A stretch of DNA of 64,000 nucleotides from Paramecium pentaurelia (GCA_905183005.1 CAJJDO010000007.1:737736-801735); one strand, 5' to 3'; positions 33,905-46,730 are shown, counted from the first letter of the stretch. Notes: generated by a model from the sequence alone, not told the origin. Translations and numbers: made by a program.

Positions 33905-33975
33905 ATTATGGCTAATATATATACTATATATTGAAAATTAAATATAAACAAATTTTAGATTAATTTATTAACATA

Positions 33976-34047
33976 AGCAGGGTGGCGAAGTGGAATCGCG
34001 TTGGGCTCATAACTCAAAGGTCGGTGGATCGAAACCACTCTCTGCTA
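33976..34047 (+). tRNA. initiator tRNA-Met (CAT)
   Basis: Folds as a full cloverleaf. Acceptor AGCAGGG pairs with CTCTGCT, the D arm is GCG/CGC, the anticodon stem is TTGGG/CTCAA around loop CTCATAA with anticodon CAT, and the T arm is GGTGG/CCACT with loop ATCGAAA. Eukaryotic initiator hallmarks are present: an A1:U72 first pair and a T loop beginning with A and containing AUCGAAA instead of TTC. The anticodon stem has G30:U40 where most initiators have G:C. No intron. A T-rich stretch follows directly, as expected for a Pol III terminator. Confidence 0.95.
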
Positions 34048-34048
34048 T

Positions 34049-34060
34049 ATTTTTATTTTT
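34049..34060 (+). terminator. Pol III T-run after the initiator tRNA
   Basis: A run of five T, an A and further T begins within two bases of the discriminator base. Its position is typical for a Pol III terminator. Confidence 0.6.
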
Positions 34061-34159
34061 AATATTCTAATTCTTAATAAGAAGCTACATAAATCTTTAA
34101 TAATAATTTCAATAAATTCTTTAATAATAATTTTGATAAATTCTTTAATATTTCTCAAA

Positions 34160-35652
34160 TCAATTTTAGGCTGTTTTCCATATATATAATTCACCATTTT
34201 ATTATCCTGTACATAATAATTGATGATTATTTGACAAACAAAAGTTAGGATAATAATCCTATTAAATACTAAAAATTTGTTATTATTATTCTGATGGTAT
34301 ATTCCAAATTCGAATATCTTTGGTTGAAGATGATATAATTAGATTAGAATGATTAGAGAACTAAACAGTCCAAATAAATGATGTATGTCCTATGAATTCT
34401 AATATGGGTTCCCAATTTTAGACTTTCCATAATTTTACAATTCCATCTTCTCCTCCTGTAACCATATATTTTAAATCTTTTGAGAATTGAATACAATTGC
34501 ATGTAGTTTTATGAGGTTATACTTAATGGACAATTGAAAAATTATTCTAGATATTCCAAATAATAAGTTATTTATCTAAAGCAGATGTAGCCATAAATTT
34601 ACAATTGTTAGAAATAGCTAATCCTTTAACAGAACTTTTGTGATGTTTTAATATGCGTGATGGTTCAGGTTTAGTTTCATGCCAAATAACCACTTAATGA
34701 TCTTAACTAATAGATACCAATTATTAAGATTATGGTACAAATTTGATTCTTTCAACTGTCTTTGTATGATATTTTAATCTGAATACTGGTTCTAATGTAT
34801 CATTAATATTCCAAATTCTAATAATCTAATCATTTGAACCACAAGCAGCAATACATTAACCATCATCTGAAACATCAACACAAAAAGCATAGTCGAAATT
34901 ATCGCTTATCTAACATATTTCTGTATGAGTAGAAGTATCCCAAATTTTTAATTTACCTTCACTACTTGCTGTTATCACCTTACTACAATCAGGAGTTATC
35001 ACAACAGAATTTATTGCAAAATCATGTGCTGGTATAATTACTGGAGTAGATTTAAATAATAATTTATAATCTGGAACTGTGCTTTCCTAAAATATTAATA
35101 TTTATATTATACTTCTGCTTCTATTTAAAGTACCCGTTCATATATCTGTTTTATTTATTATCTTGTTGATGACAATTATGTAAAAATTGGTTAAAATTAT
35201 TCACTATAGAGTTGGGATTTATTAATATTTTTGAATTATGTATATAGTGTTAGATAACTTAAATTTTCTGATAAATCTTATAAATCATAAATTTCTAACT
35301 AGTTTTAATTCATTATTTTTTTTATTAATCTTGTATGATCAAACTTTTCTTGAATTTCTAAAACTTTTGATTCTAATTATTCTATGTCATTAATAATATC
35401 CTATTTCAAGTTTTTAATAACCTTAATCACATTTGATTTTGTTATTTTTTAGCATTCCGTAATATTCTTCACTAATTCTTCAATATCTTCAAGAGGTGTC
35501 CAATTAGGATAAGTTGATTTATCTTTTAAACAACTTTAGCATAAAACACGATTTTTCATTGAAAATTTTTCTGTGATGCACAAACTTGTTATTTCATTAT
35601 TATGTCTTGGACATTTAAGATTTTTAGATCTATGTTAAAAGGAATTAATCAT
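34160..35652 (-). CDS. WD40 protein with N-terminal zinc-finger-like and coiled-coil region
   Basis: Reverse-strand gene, one 26-nt intron, spliced length exactly 489 codons from ATG 35652 to TGA 34160. N-terminus KNLKCPRHNNEITSLCI ... RVLCQSCLKD has a B-box-like Cys/His pattern, followed by a coiled coil (DIEQLESKVLEIQEKF). Residues about 240-480 form a seven-blade propeller: VVITPDCSKVITASSEGKLK, IAACGSNDQIIRIWNI, MATSALDKQLIIWNI, MVTGGEDGIVKLWKV and LIISSSTKDIRIWNI, closed by LLCTGQQNGELYIWKT. This B-box-like plus coil plus WD layout occurs repeatedly in Paramecium; the partner is unknown. Upstream ATGs exist, so the N-terminus could be longer. Confidence 0.8.
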
Positions 35653-35822
35653 AAACTAAATATAAATTTAATTAAATATCAATTAAATATCATCTTACAT
35701 CATAAATAGAATGCTTTGATAATAAATTCTAAAAAAAATATATAGATTTAATATTGATTTCATTTTTTTATGTTTATTTTTTGAGATATATCTAATTAAA
35801 ATTCTTTAAATAAATAATGAAA

Positions 35823-36710
35823 TCAATCTGATTATTCCCATATCTTAATACATTATCTTTTCATAGCATAAATATATTTCTCATTTGAAGAAACCTTAAA
35901 ACTTTTTGTGTTTTTTAAATATATAACTCTTTAAAGTTTTCTATTTGTGAATGATGTGATTTCCAAAGAAAATTCATTTAAAGAATAAATTTTCATTAAT
36001 TATTGACCTAAATATTAACTAATCTATTATTATTAATAGGATTTTCTAAACAATAATTTACCTGTTTATATATTGAATACTTTAAATTAAGTAGTACTTG
36101 ATAAAAATAATATTGAAGATAGTATTTAGCATCTATTCATTATACTATTAGCTATTCGTATTGATTTATAGATTTTATTGGTTTTTATAGAATAGAAATT
36201 GCATTTTTGTATGTAATTTTGTTCTATTCCTAATAAAAAATCATCTTTGAAGAATAAGATCATTTTTGGTTAGGTTTAACATCGTATTTTATTTTATATT
36301 GTATTATTGATAAAGTTATGAACAAAAAATTTATTTTTATAGCAAAAACAAATCAAATTTTAATTTTAGTGAAATGCTGGAATTGTTAATGGATTAATTT
36401 ATGATTTATATTCCAATGTTTTAATAGTTTTAGAATCTTATTATATTTCAAAGAGTTTAAGCTTATTATATTCTTCCACTATTAGAAGATAAGATTGGTG
36501 AATTAATATCTTTGAAACTAAACATTTCATTTGAATAGTAGTGCTTTTATATTCATTGTCTCTTATATCAATAAAGATTAGTTTATTTTATGTAATGCAA
36601 ATTAAATTAGATTCATCTTAATTTAGACAAATTTCATAAAGAATAATCTTTTTATTGAACTTTATGGGTGTCTTCTAGATATAAGTGCTTTATAAACTTT
36701 ATTATTACAT
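35823..36710 (-). CDS. divergent beta-propeller (WD-like) protein, 295 aa
   Basis: Intronless reverse frame of exactly 296 codons from ATG 36710 to TGA 35823. It has repeated strand patterns such as DESNLICITQNKLIFIDIRD, SYLLIVEEYNKLKLFEI, ILFFKDDFLLGIEQNYIQKC and a final clear WD-type blade KSFKVSSNEKYIYAMKRQCI followed by KIWEQSD. GH-WD motifs are mostly lost. It may be a partial or fast-evolving propeller of the same kind as its neighbour. An in-frame ATG further upstream overlaps the DHHC stop, so I chose the inner ATG, which leaves a 51-bp spacer. Confidence 0.65.
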
Positions 36711-36761
36711 TATAAATAATTTGAATAATAATTATTATAGAAAAAAAAAGGAATTAAAAAT

Positions 36762-37652
36762 TCATTTTATTTCAAAATTTTTGTAAAAGTCATAATCCTT
36801 ATCCTGCTTATCCAGATGACCCAGATAATAATCAAAAAGTTCTTCTCCAGCTGTAACTTTAGGATAAGTAAGTTCTAAGTAATTTAAATTGAATTTATTA
36901 GGAATTGGTAAAATCCAATAGAGGATGTTTTTACCAAGTAGTCTTATTAATTTCCATTTAAAATCTGCATAATATACATATTTATTGCCTCTTTATTCAT
37001 TATAAGTAGTCAAATCTGGTAATTAAAGTAATTTATCTTTTAATAATTAATAAATTAATTAATAACCTGCATAAATCATAAACAATTGAAATAATTTAAA
37101 AATAACTTCAATGGATATCAAAGTATAAACGGAAGACCATTATAAATTTATTAATCCGTAATTATGTAATTGTTAAAGTTAATTAAAAAACCAAATTAGA
37201 CATGAAATCCCTTGCATTATTAACACTATACTAAAGTACATTAAAAATTGGCAAAAATATTTTAAATTTTTATAGCCAACACAACAATTAAACCAAAAGC
37301 AATGATGATCTCTAAAATGAATACATTTTTTGCAAGTTTAACAATGATGAGTCTTTGGGGGTTTCCATTTATTGTTGCATTTCTAACATTTTTTATTCAA
37401 TTATTCTTTATTTACTTTAATAAAATTGAGTTCTAAGTTTTTTTATTACATTAATTCAACAGGAGTTTCAGTAATAGTTATTGGACCTGGTTGTGTATAT
37501 ACAATTTAATAATGTGCAAATCCAAGTAAAAATAAACTAATAAATGAACCTATCATAAATGTTAATCCACAATTATTATCCAAATTAAAGTAGGCAGATG
37601 CTATATAAAAGAACCATAGAATATAATTGAATGGTATTTTTTGTAAATTCAT
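36762..37652 (-). CDS. zf-DHHC protein S-acyltransferase (palmitoyltransferase)
   Basis: Intronless, exactly 297 codons including stop. Two N-terminal membrane helices (YILWFFYIASAYFNL; LTFMIGSFISLFLLGFAHY) are followed by the cysteine-rich domain CQKCNNKWKPPKTHHC with QTCKKCIHF, the catalytic RDHHCFWFNCCVGYKNLKYF, then two more helices. The DHHC Cys forms the acyl-enzyme that transfers palmitate to protein cysteines on Golgi, ER or surface membranes. All zinc ligands and the catalytic tetrad are present, so activity is expected. The C-terminus is short and charged. Confidence 0.95.
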
Positions 37653-37723
37653 AGAAGTATATAATTTAAATTTTTAAAAATAAAATAATTCGTTTAAATA
37701 TATGAATGGAAATGAGAAAAACT

Positions 37724-38302
37724 TCATTAGACTAATTTAAGAAAGTTAGGTACTCTTTATTATTTGGATGATATTTATTTTCTATAATTAATTATGGCTG
37801 CTCTAACTTAATGATTAACTTTTAGATTGTTTTTAGAAAGTTTATCATAAAAATTTTGGTACTTATCAGGATCGAAATAAGTATCTTTCAAATGTGGAGG
37901 TAACACTGATGGAGAACGAAAATATGGATTATATATTCTCGGTTCAATCATTTATTAAGGTTCATCATTTATAATTGCTTGAGCATTTAATAGTTTTTTT
38001 AACACAAAATCAATCTCGTTTCTTCTATCATGTAACTATTATTATTGTTGTTATTTTTGTTCTGTTTTTTTTGGTTATGGTAATAAAGTTGCATTTGATG
38101 AATTCCTACTTAAAATACTTGTTTTGTATAGAACTTATTCTTAAACCTTTTCTAACAAATCTTGAGTACTAGAATAATAACGATCTGTTTATATAGGTGG
38201 TATTTTTTATTTAATTTTTCTTAGTTATTTCTCAATCGATTGATTTCTAGCTGTTCTTATTTCTGTATAATCAGGAGTTGAATCTTTTATTGGTCTTGGC
38301 AT
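37724..38302 (-). CDS. hypothetical protein, 192 aa
   Basis: Intronless reverse frame, exactly 193 codons with stop. It starts MPRPIKDSTPDYTEIRTARN. A basic/Gln-rich first half has a short poly-Gln (KQQQQQQQLH), and a more ordered second half contains EIDFVLKKLLNAQAIINDE, PYFRSPSVLPPHLKDTYFD and PDKYQNFYDKLSKNNLKV. No domain recognised. Confidence 0.65.
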
Positions 38303-38402
38303 TGTCAAAAATAATAAATTAGAGTTTTTACGATTGAACATTAATATTATTTATTTATATATATATATATATATTTTTATTAAGTTTTTTGAAAAAAGAG
38401 GT

Positions 38403-40696
38403 TCATAAGTTGAATTACTATTTTATTTGTAGTACTTCATTTTCATTTGTAGCAATCAACAAATCAACTCTCTCCAAATATTCTAATTCATCTTATAATT
38501 TTTTGACTATTTGAGAATGTTTCTTTTCAGCCCTTTTAAGGAATTTTTAAAGCTTTTCTTGAACATTTTCAAATTATTATTATTAACCTTATGGAATTCT
38601 TGGAATAATTGGTCCTGGTTTATTTCTTAATGTATTCCAATTAATTGAATGTAAAAATGGATGTTTTTTAATTTACTCAATAGATTCATGACCAATCCTT
38701 TAATTATAATCAGGATTTAATAGTTATTTCAATAGATCATAAACACATTCTGATATTTAAGATTCTGGATCATCTCCAATATCTGGCCAATCTATTTTAC
38801 TTTCCAAAATATTAGAAAATATTTTATCTACAGATTCATCATTAAAAGGAGGAATTCCAACTAAAAATTCAAAGAGTATTACTCCTAAAGACCAATAATC
38901 AAGTGTTTTATTAGATGAAGATATTCCTTTAATAATTTCAGGTGCAATATAATCAGGAGTACCAACAATTCTTCTTCTTTCTTCTTCAGATCCTTTATCT
39001 AATTGACTATTATTGGATCTAGATTTTTTAAATGATGCTCCTCTTTAAATGATATATCCAGGTGAAGAAGATAGATCCTATTTAACGATATCTCTTTAAC
39101 TGGCTTTTCTTTTAACCATCATTTTATTAAATCCTAATTCACTCAATCCAAAATCAGCTAATTTAATATGACCATTCTAATCTAATAAAATATTTTCTGG
39201 TTTTAAATCTCTATGTACTATATTATTACTATGTAAATATTCTAATGCCAATAGAATTTCAGCAAAATAATGTCTAGCAATATTTTCATCAAATGCCTAA
39301 ATAATAATAAATGATTACTCCTTCAATCATTAAAATTTTAGCAAAATCTCCACCAACCATATATTCTTATACAAAACATAATGATGATTAATGTTAGAAT
39401 GAATAAAATGCTTTAACAACATATTCTCCAGTTAATATTTCAAATATATTTCTTTCTTATTTTAATTAAGTTAATAGTCTTTCAAATGGTCTATTTGAAC
39501 AATTTATTATTTTCAATGCATAATGATCACCTGTTGCTATTCTTTTAACTAAAAATACTCCACCATAAGCACCTTATCCTATTTATTTTATAAATTAAAA
39601 ATCTTTTAAACATATATTTCTTTCCTAATTTCTATTTTCAGCATCTAATTTAATTATTTCTGTATCAGAAAAATATCCTTTTTAAGATGCAAAAAAACAA
39701 TCTTATTCAAATAAGATTTACTCAGTTGATTCTATTGTTTTCATCTATTAATCAGAATTCTCTATGCTTATGTCTAATTCACTCTCAGAACTTGCAGTCT
39801 ATGCAAAACAACTTTTCTTCTTTGTCTGAAAATTACAAGACTTTTCTTACTCAGATTCATCTTAATTCTTAATTGTTTAAACTGATTATTGTTTTTATAG
39901 AAACTAACTTATTTTTCCACTCTTCTTTAAATTTCCCATAATTGAAACTGATGATTTGGCAGGAGTAGAAGGTCTTGATCGTGTCTTTTTTTCAGATTCA
40001 TTTGTTTCTTCGGTTAGACTTGAAATGTGTCATTATTTTACTTACTTCAAACTGATGTAATCTGAAAATGAATTCAACCTATGAGAATTTCTTATAGAAC
40101 TTGGACTATCCTTACTAAACTTACTTACTCTAAATGATATGCTACCAAAATTTTATATCTTTACTATCTATTACTAAATTCATATTTACATTTAAAACAA
40201 TAATCTAACCTTTAATTAATTAAGCAATTCATTTACTCAATTAAATTAAGCGTACTTTGATCCTCTATACTCATTTGAGCTGCCATTATCTCATTTTGAG
40301 TTATCAAATGATCTAAATTATATTGTTCTTATACATTTTGCATCTAATTCTTGATTAACTACCTTCTCCCCATAACTTATTAATAATAATAATATTCTAT
40401 ATTCTTAATAAACCTATCTCGTATCTTCACATCTTTATATACCTTCATTTTTACGTAGTCTCAATTCTTTCATACTATATTCATTATATTTCTAATAATT
40501 ACAATTTTAATCCTTGTTTCAGATGAATTTAATGTTTTTTCATATAAGCTTTTTCACACAAACGAGCAACTTATAAGTTTAATTAAACTAATTTCTTTCT
40601 TTATTCAGCATTATGTCTACATGTTTAATTATGAATATCCATTAAATTAATGTTGATGCTTTCATTGCAAATACGACAAATTATCAAATATTCCAT
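38403..40696 (-). CDS. Rim15/IRE/MAST-type AGC kinase with N-terminal zinc finger
   Basis: Begins MEYLIICRICNESINI then LMDIHNQTCRHNAEQRKKLV, the CxxC...H...C finger that opens plant IRE/IREH1 kinases. After a disordered Ser-rich region comes the kinase domain: GAYGGVFLVKRIATGDHYAL, EYMVGGDFAKILM, NNIVHRDLKPENILLD, KLADFGLSELG, an activation segment lengthened by about 60 residues (KRKASQRDIV ... SEEERRR) and GTPDYIAPEIIKG, then RIGHESIEQIKKHPFLHSIN. A long insert between DFG and APE is the hallmark of MAST/Greatwall/Rim15/IRE kinases. Family members control quiescence or mitosis by phosphorylating endosulfine-type PP2A inhibitors. At least three introns (28, 29, 22 nt); another in the N-terminal part is unresolved. 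Confidence 0.85.
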
Positions 40697-41361
40697 TAAT
40701 AAAATTATTTAAATACGGCATAATATCAAATTTTAAAGTTATTATAACTTATTTTAGATATTTAAACTAATCCATATAATAATAAAACCTATACATTAGA
40801 TTACTACTCATAATTATAATAAAATTAATAATCAGAATCAAATTAATTACAATATATATTTTTATTCTTTCTTTATTTAATTGTTAAATACTTTAATCTT
40901 CATTTTAAGCAATTATATTGAAAAATTAAATTTTATATTTATAGATTTTAATTTATTAACATTTATATTGATCTTCTTCATTATTTATATAACATAAGAT
41001 AAATAAGTTAATTTTTTATTATTTTAGTCTTAAATGATATTTTTAAAGGTTAATGCTAAATTTAAATTGTCAAATTATATTCAATTTTTTTTCATAAAAT
41101 AAAGCTGAAATCAAATGCTCTACTTAATAGTAAAAAATCTATTAAACACATCATATAGATTATATTAATGTAGAAATATTGATGAATATATTATTTTGTT
41201 TTTACAGTAAAATAAATTAAAGTGAATAAAGTAATTCTCTATTAAATTACTTTATATAATCTAATAACTTTAAAAGAATCATGATTGTATATTTAATAAC
41301 TAGTTTTATATAATCTTAGTAAAAAAATGAGTAATAAACTTAAAATATATTTTTTTAGTAA
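40697..41361. other. AT-rich spacer, no gene seen
   Basis: About 660 bp of mostly A/T runs with stops in every frame at the density expected by chance. No tRNA and no repeat unit found. It lies upstream of the kinase gene and may contain its promoter. Confidence 0.5.
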
Positions 41362-41595
41362 TCACAATTCTTTTTTACTCTATTTAGTAATTATAAGGTC
41401 TTCAATTAATGAATTACAGGAATCTTTAGGTGTTTCATATTAGTCATCAGGTGTCTCATATAATTCAAGATTCTTAATTCCTGAAAACTTTTTTGTATAT
41501 ATTTATGCTAGAGGTGATTCATTGTCAAGTTAGGAAATGATGGCATCAAAATCAAACTTTGTTTGAACTTTAAGATTGTCGAACTTTCTATTCAT
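41362..41595 (-). CDS. small acidic protein, 77 aa
   Basis: Exactly 78 codons from ATG 41595 to TGA 41362-41364 on the reverse strand. Sequence like MNRKFDNLKVQTKFDFDAII, then KNLELYETPDDQYETPKDS with a duplicated YETPxDx unit that could be a phosphorylation site (Thr-Pro). It is the only coding-looking stretch in a 1.3-kb AT-rich spacer. No homologue recognised; it may be a real micro-protein or an exon of a larger gene. Confidence 0.5.
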
Positions 41596-42049
41596 TCTAT
41601 GTATAATGTTAAATATTTTTAAATTATTATTCTAATTTTTACAAATTATATTATCTTTTTATAACATAATTCTATACTAGATTATGTCATTTGAATTGTC
41701 ATTAAATTAATTGACCAAAAAGAATTAAATTAGTTTTGTCAGATTTAATAAGTATAAATTTATAGAATATTATAATAAAATTATTACCTTAGAATAAACT
41801 ACATTTAATCTTTAATTATTATTATTATTGTTAATTCAAATTCATTTGATTTTAGGTATACTTTAGATGATAAAATATAATTTAATCTATCATAGAATAT
41901 TTTATTTTAATTTCAGACTAAATAATATAATATAGTCTATATTAAATTAAATTATAATAAGTATAATCAAATTATTCTTGATACTAAAGATATTTACATT
42001 ATATTATAAATTGTTAAAGTGTTGAAATATATATATAATACAAAATTTT
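41596..42049. other. AT-rich spacer, no gene seen
   Basis: No coding character or RNA gene was recognised. It presumably holds the 3' end of the CK1 gene and the 5' region of the small gene. Confidence 0.5.
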
Positions 42050-43589
42050 TCATTGTTTTGATAGATGTTCTTTAAAGTGAACTTTGATAACTCCTACCTA
42101 TTTTAAATTTGTTTAAATTCCAACATCATCATTTAATTAATCGTCAAAATCATCAAAGTCATTAAAATCATTAAATTTACTGATTTTTTTTTTTTGATTG
42201 TGTTTAACTTCATCTTGATAACATTTATCTCCTCTATCTTCCAAATCTCTAAATTCACCATTTTAAAAGATTTATCCTTATAATCTTTGACCAATTGGTT
42301 ATTTAATTAGTGAAGATTCTCGAGAAATAGACTTTTTTGAGTTTTGTCGAGATCTTTGATAATTACTATCTTTAAGTCTACTATTAATTTTAGATACAAC
42401 TGAGGGTACATAATTTAAAACAACAGATGATTATTATGAACTATATTGTTCTATAGCCTAAAAAGACTTTCTTTTTTCACTTTTTTTTAAATCAGGTATT
42501 TTTAAATAATCACCTTATAGATTTGAAATGTCAATATCATTAAAAGATTATTATGCCTAATCTGAAGATTTAGTAGAACTAGTTTAATTATCATTCCAAT
42601 CAAATTTTCTATCAAAATTAATACCATTTTAAGATGCAATCTTTTAAAATATACTAAATAAGTATTTATAATCTGGAGTAGCTGCAAATTTTAATTTCTA
42701 TACATAATCCATATATCTTTAAAATTCAGTTGGAAGTCCTTTACAGAGCTCTCTCATTTCTATTTCCATTTTCAATTTACCAACTAATTTAGTTTTTTCT
42801 CTGTCTGAAGAAGATGTAATATTTTACCATGGCAAATTTCCTATAATTAGATTAAATAGATACCTTTTAATAAGTAAATGAACACATATCCAAGACTTTC
42901 TAAATCATCTCTTCTTGATAATTCATAACCTTTATGAGCTGAGACACTAGCATAACGAGTTGTTCCCATAAAAGGCTTATTTTCTTAAAATTATCTAATA
43001 AATAATGTATATTATTTACATATGTTAACCATTAGTACGATATTTTTTGGATATACCATAATCCACAAGATAAACTTGTTAAGAATCAGTTCCTCTTCCC
43101 ATTAGTATATTTTCTGGTTTAATATCTCTATGTATAACACCTCTTTTATATAGGAATATATATACCTTTTATGAACTTCTTCTATTATAGTGAGTAATTA
43201 TTCTGCTAAGTTACAAATGGTTTTTAATGATAGTTTTCTAAATCTTTTTAAAAAATGTGCTAAGTCTTTTCCAAGTAATTGCATAGCCATACAATTTGAA
43301 TTATATTCATTTCCATACCAATATAGTTTTGGAACTCCTGAAAATTAAGTATATATGTTTACCAACAATTCCTCTCAATTCTTCTATAATTTATATTTCT
43401 CTTTCTAAACTCATTAAATCACTGTTTTCTTTTTCAATTTTAATGGCAACATAATCTCTTGTAACTTTATCATGACAAATATAAACAACTCCAAAAGACC
43501 CTTTTAAATTTAATATTGTCTATACCTTGACTTAATTTCTCTTTTTACACAAATCTTCCATAATAAATCCTTCCTTTCTCTTATTGCAT
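42050..43589 (-). CDS. casein kinase 1 family Ser/Thr kinase
   Basis: Start MQQEKGRIYYGRFVQKEKLS, then SQGSFGVVYICHDKVTRDYV, AIKIEKE, GVIHRDIKPENILMGRG, VYLVDYGISKKYR, GTTRYASVSAHKGYELSRRD and DDLESLGYVFIYLLKGNLPW. The RYAS...RRDDLESLGY block is specific for CK1. The C-terminal 190 residues are non-catalytic, Ser/Asp-rich, with an Asp-Phe-Asn run (FNDFNDFDDFDD) and a TGA at 42050. Five introns (25, 25, 23, 25, 23 nt) were placed; spliced length is exactly 473 codons. The start is chosen because the nearer ATG at about 43563 is out of frame with the Gly loop. Paramecium has many CK1 genes; substrates unknown. Confidence 0.93.
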
Positions 43590-43734
43590 TAAAATTAAAA
43601 ATAAATATAAAGCAGAAATATTAAATAAGATTTATAAAAGAGAGATTCCATTATTAGATATTAATTAACTAAAAATGATAATTTAATAATATTTTAATTT
43701 TATACGTGTTTGGAGTTTTTAGATGGTTATATTA

Positions 43735-46709
43735 TCATTCTCCATCTTCATCATCAACAATAAAATTATTCATGGATCCTAGAGAATCTTCATCAATAGA
43801 CTTTTCTTCATCTTATATTAATTTTTTTGTCCCTTTTTTAGTTTATTTCTTAGTTTATTTTTTTGATTTCTTAATTTTGGAACCTATTATATTTTCTTCT
43901 TCATTTTTTTCATTCTCATCTTCAATTTCTTTTTATGATTATTCAATTAATGGGGCCTCTTCTCCAATTAAAGGATTATAATTTTCACTCTAAAATATAT
44001 TTTAATATATATACTAAATATCTTTCAGTATTGACTTATCTTTTTGATGCTTTTTCCTTTAAAATTAAATGTCTTTTATTATACATTTTAGTTAAATATG
44101 TTTTAATTTAAGCATTAACAGTACTTAATAAATTATCTTTTAATGGATTAAATACTTAATCATGAAGATCTTCTTTCAATTAATCTGGAGTAATACGATA
44201 TTCTTCCATTATTTAAACTACATTCCAAACTGCATCTTTATCATTTTTAACTATTTTTAATTCTAAAAATTATTTAATTAATTAAAATAAATATTTAGAA
44301 TATAATCTTATATCTGATGTTAAATAAGTAATTGGAGCTATTCTACTTTTAATTTAATGACTTTCTCTTTTAATTTTACTTGCAGTTGAATTCTTACCTA
44401 ACCATTATGGAAATTTTGGAAAGTCCATCTATTCTCCAACAATAGTTGAAGGATAAACACTTGATAAGAATCCAAAAGATGGCATTAAAGACCATTATTA
44501 ATCTCTTCTGATTTTCTTAGATATTATATCTCCTTCAGCTATTAATTCAGCTGCTTTTGCAATATTATTAATATCTGAATGATTTGATAAAATGTAACTA
44601 TCCTAAATAATAAGAGGTATTAAATCATAATCTAAGAAAAACATATCTAACATATCTCTGAGTGACATTTATTTTCTTTAATTTCTATTAAGTAAACTTA
44701 TAGCAGCATTAAATGTATTAAAAACACAAACTTTATCTTTTTTAAATGTATTAGGTTATAGTAATTTAGCTTTTGATTATAATTTTTACAATTCCAACAT
44801 ATTAATACTTTATCTTATATCACAATCAAAACATATAGCCAACTTCTCAAGATCTTCAATATTCATATTAATATTTTCTTATTCACAAATATATTTTAAT
44901 CTTTTTGCAATTTATTTTGCATCTGGTTTCTAAAATTTAATGCTATAACAATGAGTTAATAATGATTTCAATTTTTAATTATCAATATCATTACAAATAC
45001 AAATAATAGGAACTCTAGTAGATTTTATACATTCTATTAAAGCAGATATACCTCCTCTATCTGATCCAGTCATTCCATCTACTTCATCCATTACAATTAA
45101 AAAGTTTTTATTTGGTTTAAATAAATTCATAAGCACACTGTTGTCAACTAAATCATTTAATACAGACCTTAAACTTGTTTTATTTCTCTTATCTGATGCA
45201 TTATTTACTATTAATTTCAATCCTAAAGCTTCAGCTACTAATCTTACCATTGAAGTCTTTCCTATTCCTGGAGGACCACTTATTATACAAGCTTTAGATC
45301 TTAATTTATAATTAAAATAAATACGTAATATTTCCAACAGGTTAAAATCTTCCCATTTTTAATGGAATAAATCTTTTTTTCTATTTCTAATTTTATTCTT
45401 CTACAGAATTTGGATGTTAGAATTTGTATATCCAATCATTTAATTGTGTTATACTTGATTTATTATCAACTAAATCAGATAATTATTATGGTTTATATTT
45501 ATCTGCTAAACTAAGATTCTTATCATGATCTAAATTTACATTCTCCTATTAATCCAATTTCTTTGAACCTGATTTTTTGTATAATTTAGATAAGTTTGAG
45601 TCTGGGAATATCTCTTCTATTCCAACACCTATTTTATCAATAAGCCAATCATTAAGTTCACTTTCTCTTATAATTTTTGTTCCCTTTTTTGTAGCTTCTT
45701 TAAATTTATTGCCTTCATCTCCTTTTCTTCCATCTTCTAATTTATCTGCCACAATTAAATAATTAGTTTTTCCAGAAATACTACCAGTGACTTTAGCTCC
45801 ATTATTCTTTAAAAACTATTCAAATTTATCTCTACTACAAACATTTAATACACCACTCAAAACTATTATTAATCCCTTAAGTAAATCTGGATCATTCTTA
45901 AATTCTTGTTATTTTTCTTATTCTATTTATTATTTATTTTCTTGCTTTAAAACTTTTGAGTTTTATTTTTCCCATGTTATATTGACAGCTCCTTTCTTTT
46001 TTTTATTTTATGGCTATTATTCAATTTGAATATTAAAATTTTATTTAATATCAGGTCCTAAATGTCTAGGAGATATATTTTTATTATTTTTCTCTAAATT
46101 TATTTTTTTTAATTTTTCAATTATTTCATTTCCACTATCTAAATATGTATCTTATTTTTATCTATTGGTTTATTCCTATTATGATTATGGTTAAATTGGC
46201 TTTTATGATGCTTATTTATTCTTATTCTATTCTAATATTTTTCTCTCTATTTCAAATTATTCTTGAATATTAATGTCATCAAAATTAATATCATTAGATC
46301 TTTTGATTATAGATTCTTTTTATTTTCCTTAAGAACCTTATTAGGGATTAAGAGCTACGCTTTTTCCAAAAAATTAAAATAGATTTGGTTAATTAGTTTA
46401 ATTAGGTTATCTTTGAGCGGATGGTTTTTTTTATGATTATGATAAATTTGAGGGTTAAATAGATTGGGATTAATTTTAATTAGGAAACACATCAGAAATC
46501 TATGGTGTTTATTTCTCGTTTATAGATTATTATGATTATTTTTAAACTTATTATTATTATTCCTTTTATTTAAGTTAACCATTTTTGCTTTTTGCATCAT
46601 ACTTATAATTGTTAAGATTATACTCTTCTTCAATATCTGATAAAACTTCTGTATGATTTGATTTACTATCAGGAGAATTACGAATTAATCTCTTTCGGGA
46701 ATTGCTCAT
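43735..46709 (-). CDS. RFC1: replication factor C large subunit (RFC1)
   Basis: The clamp-loader large subunit opens PCNA onto primed DNA. In order: a basic start (MSNSRKRLIRNS), a Gln-rich disordered part with a PIP-box-like QPNLFQFFG, a BRCT domain (about residues 260-340: GLIIVLSGVLNVCSRDKFEQ, KTNYLIVADKLEDGRKGDEG, GTKIIRESELNDWL), then the AAA+ module with Walker A SGPPGIGKTS, NNASDKRNKTSLRSV, Walker B LIVMDEVDGM and sensor region RVPIICICND, and a C-terminal RFC1 domain. The C-terminus is acidic and Lys-rich, ending DEDGE. The order and the DEVDGM box separate RFC1 from the small RFC subunits. Some introns near the ATPase part are not individually placed. Confidence 0.93.
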
Positions 46710-46730
46710 AATTTTATTAATAATTTATAA

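Noticed and set aside
36360..36760. Plus-strand frame starting MLELLMDQF as a separate gene
   Set aside because: The minus strand here has a continuous intronless 296-codon propeller-like gene with better composition and a proper spacer to the DHHC gene.
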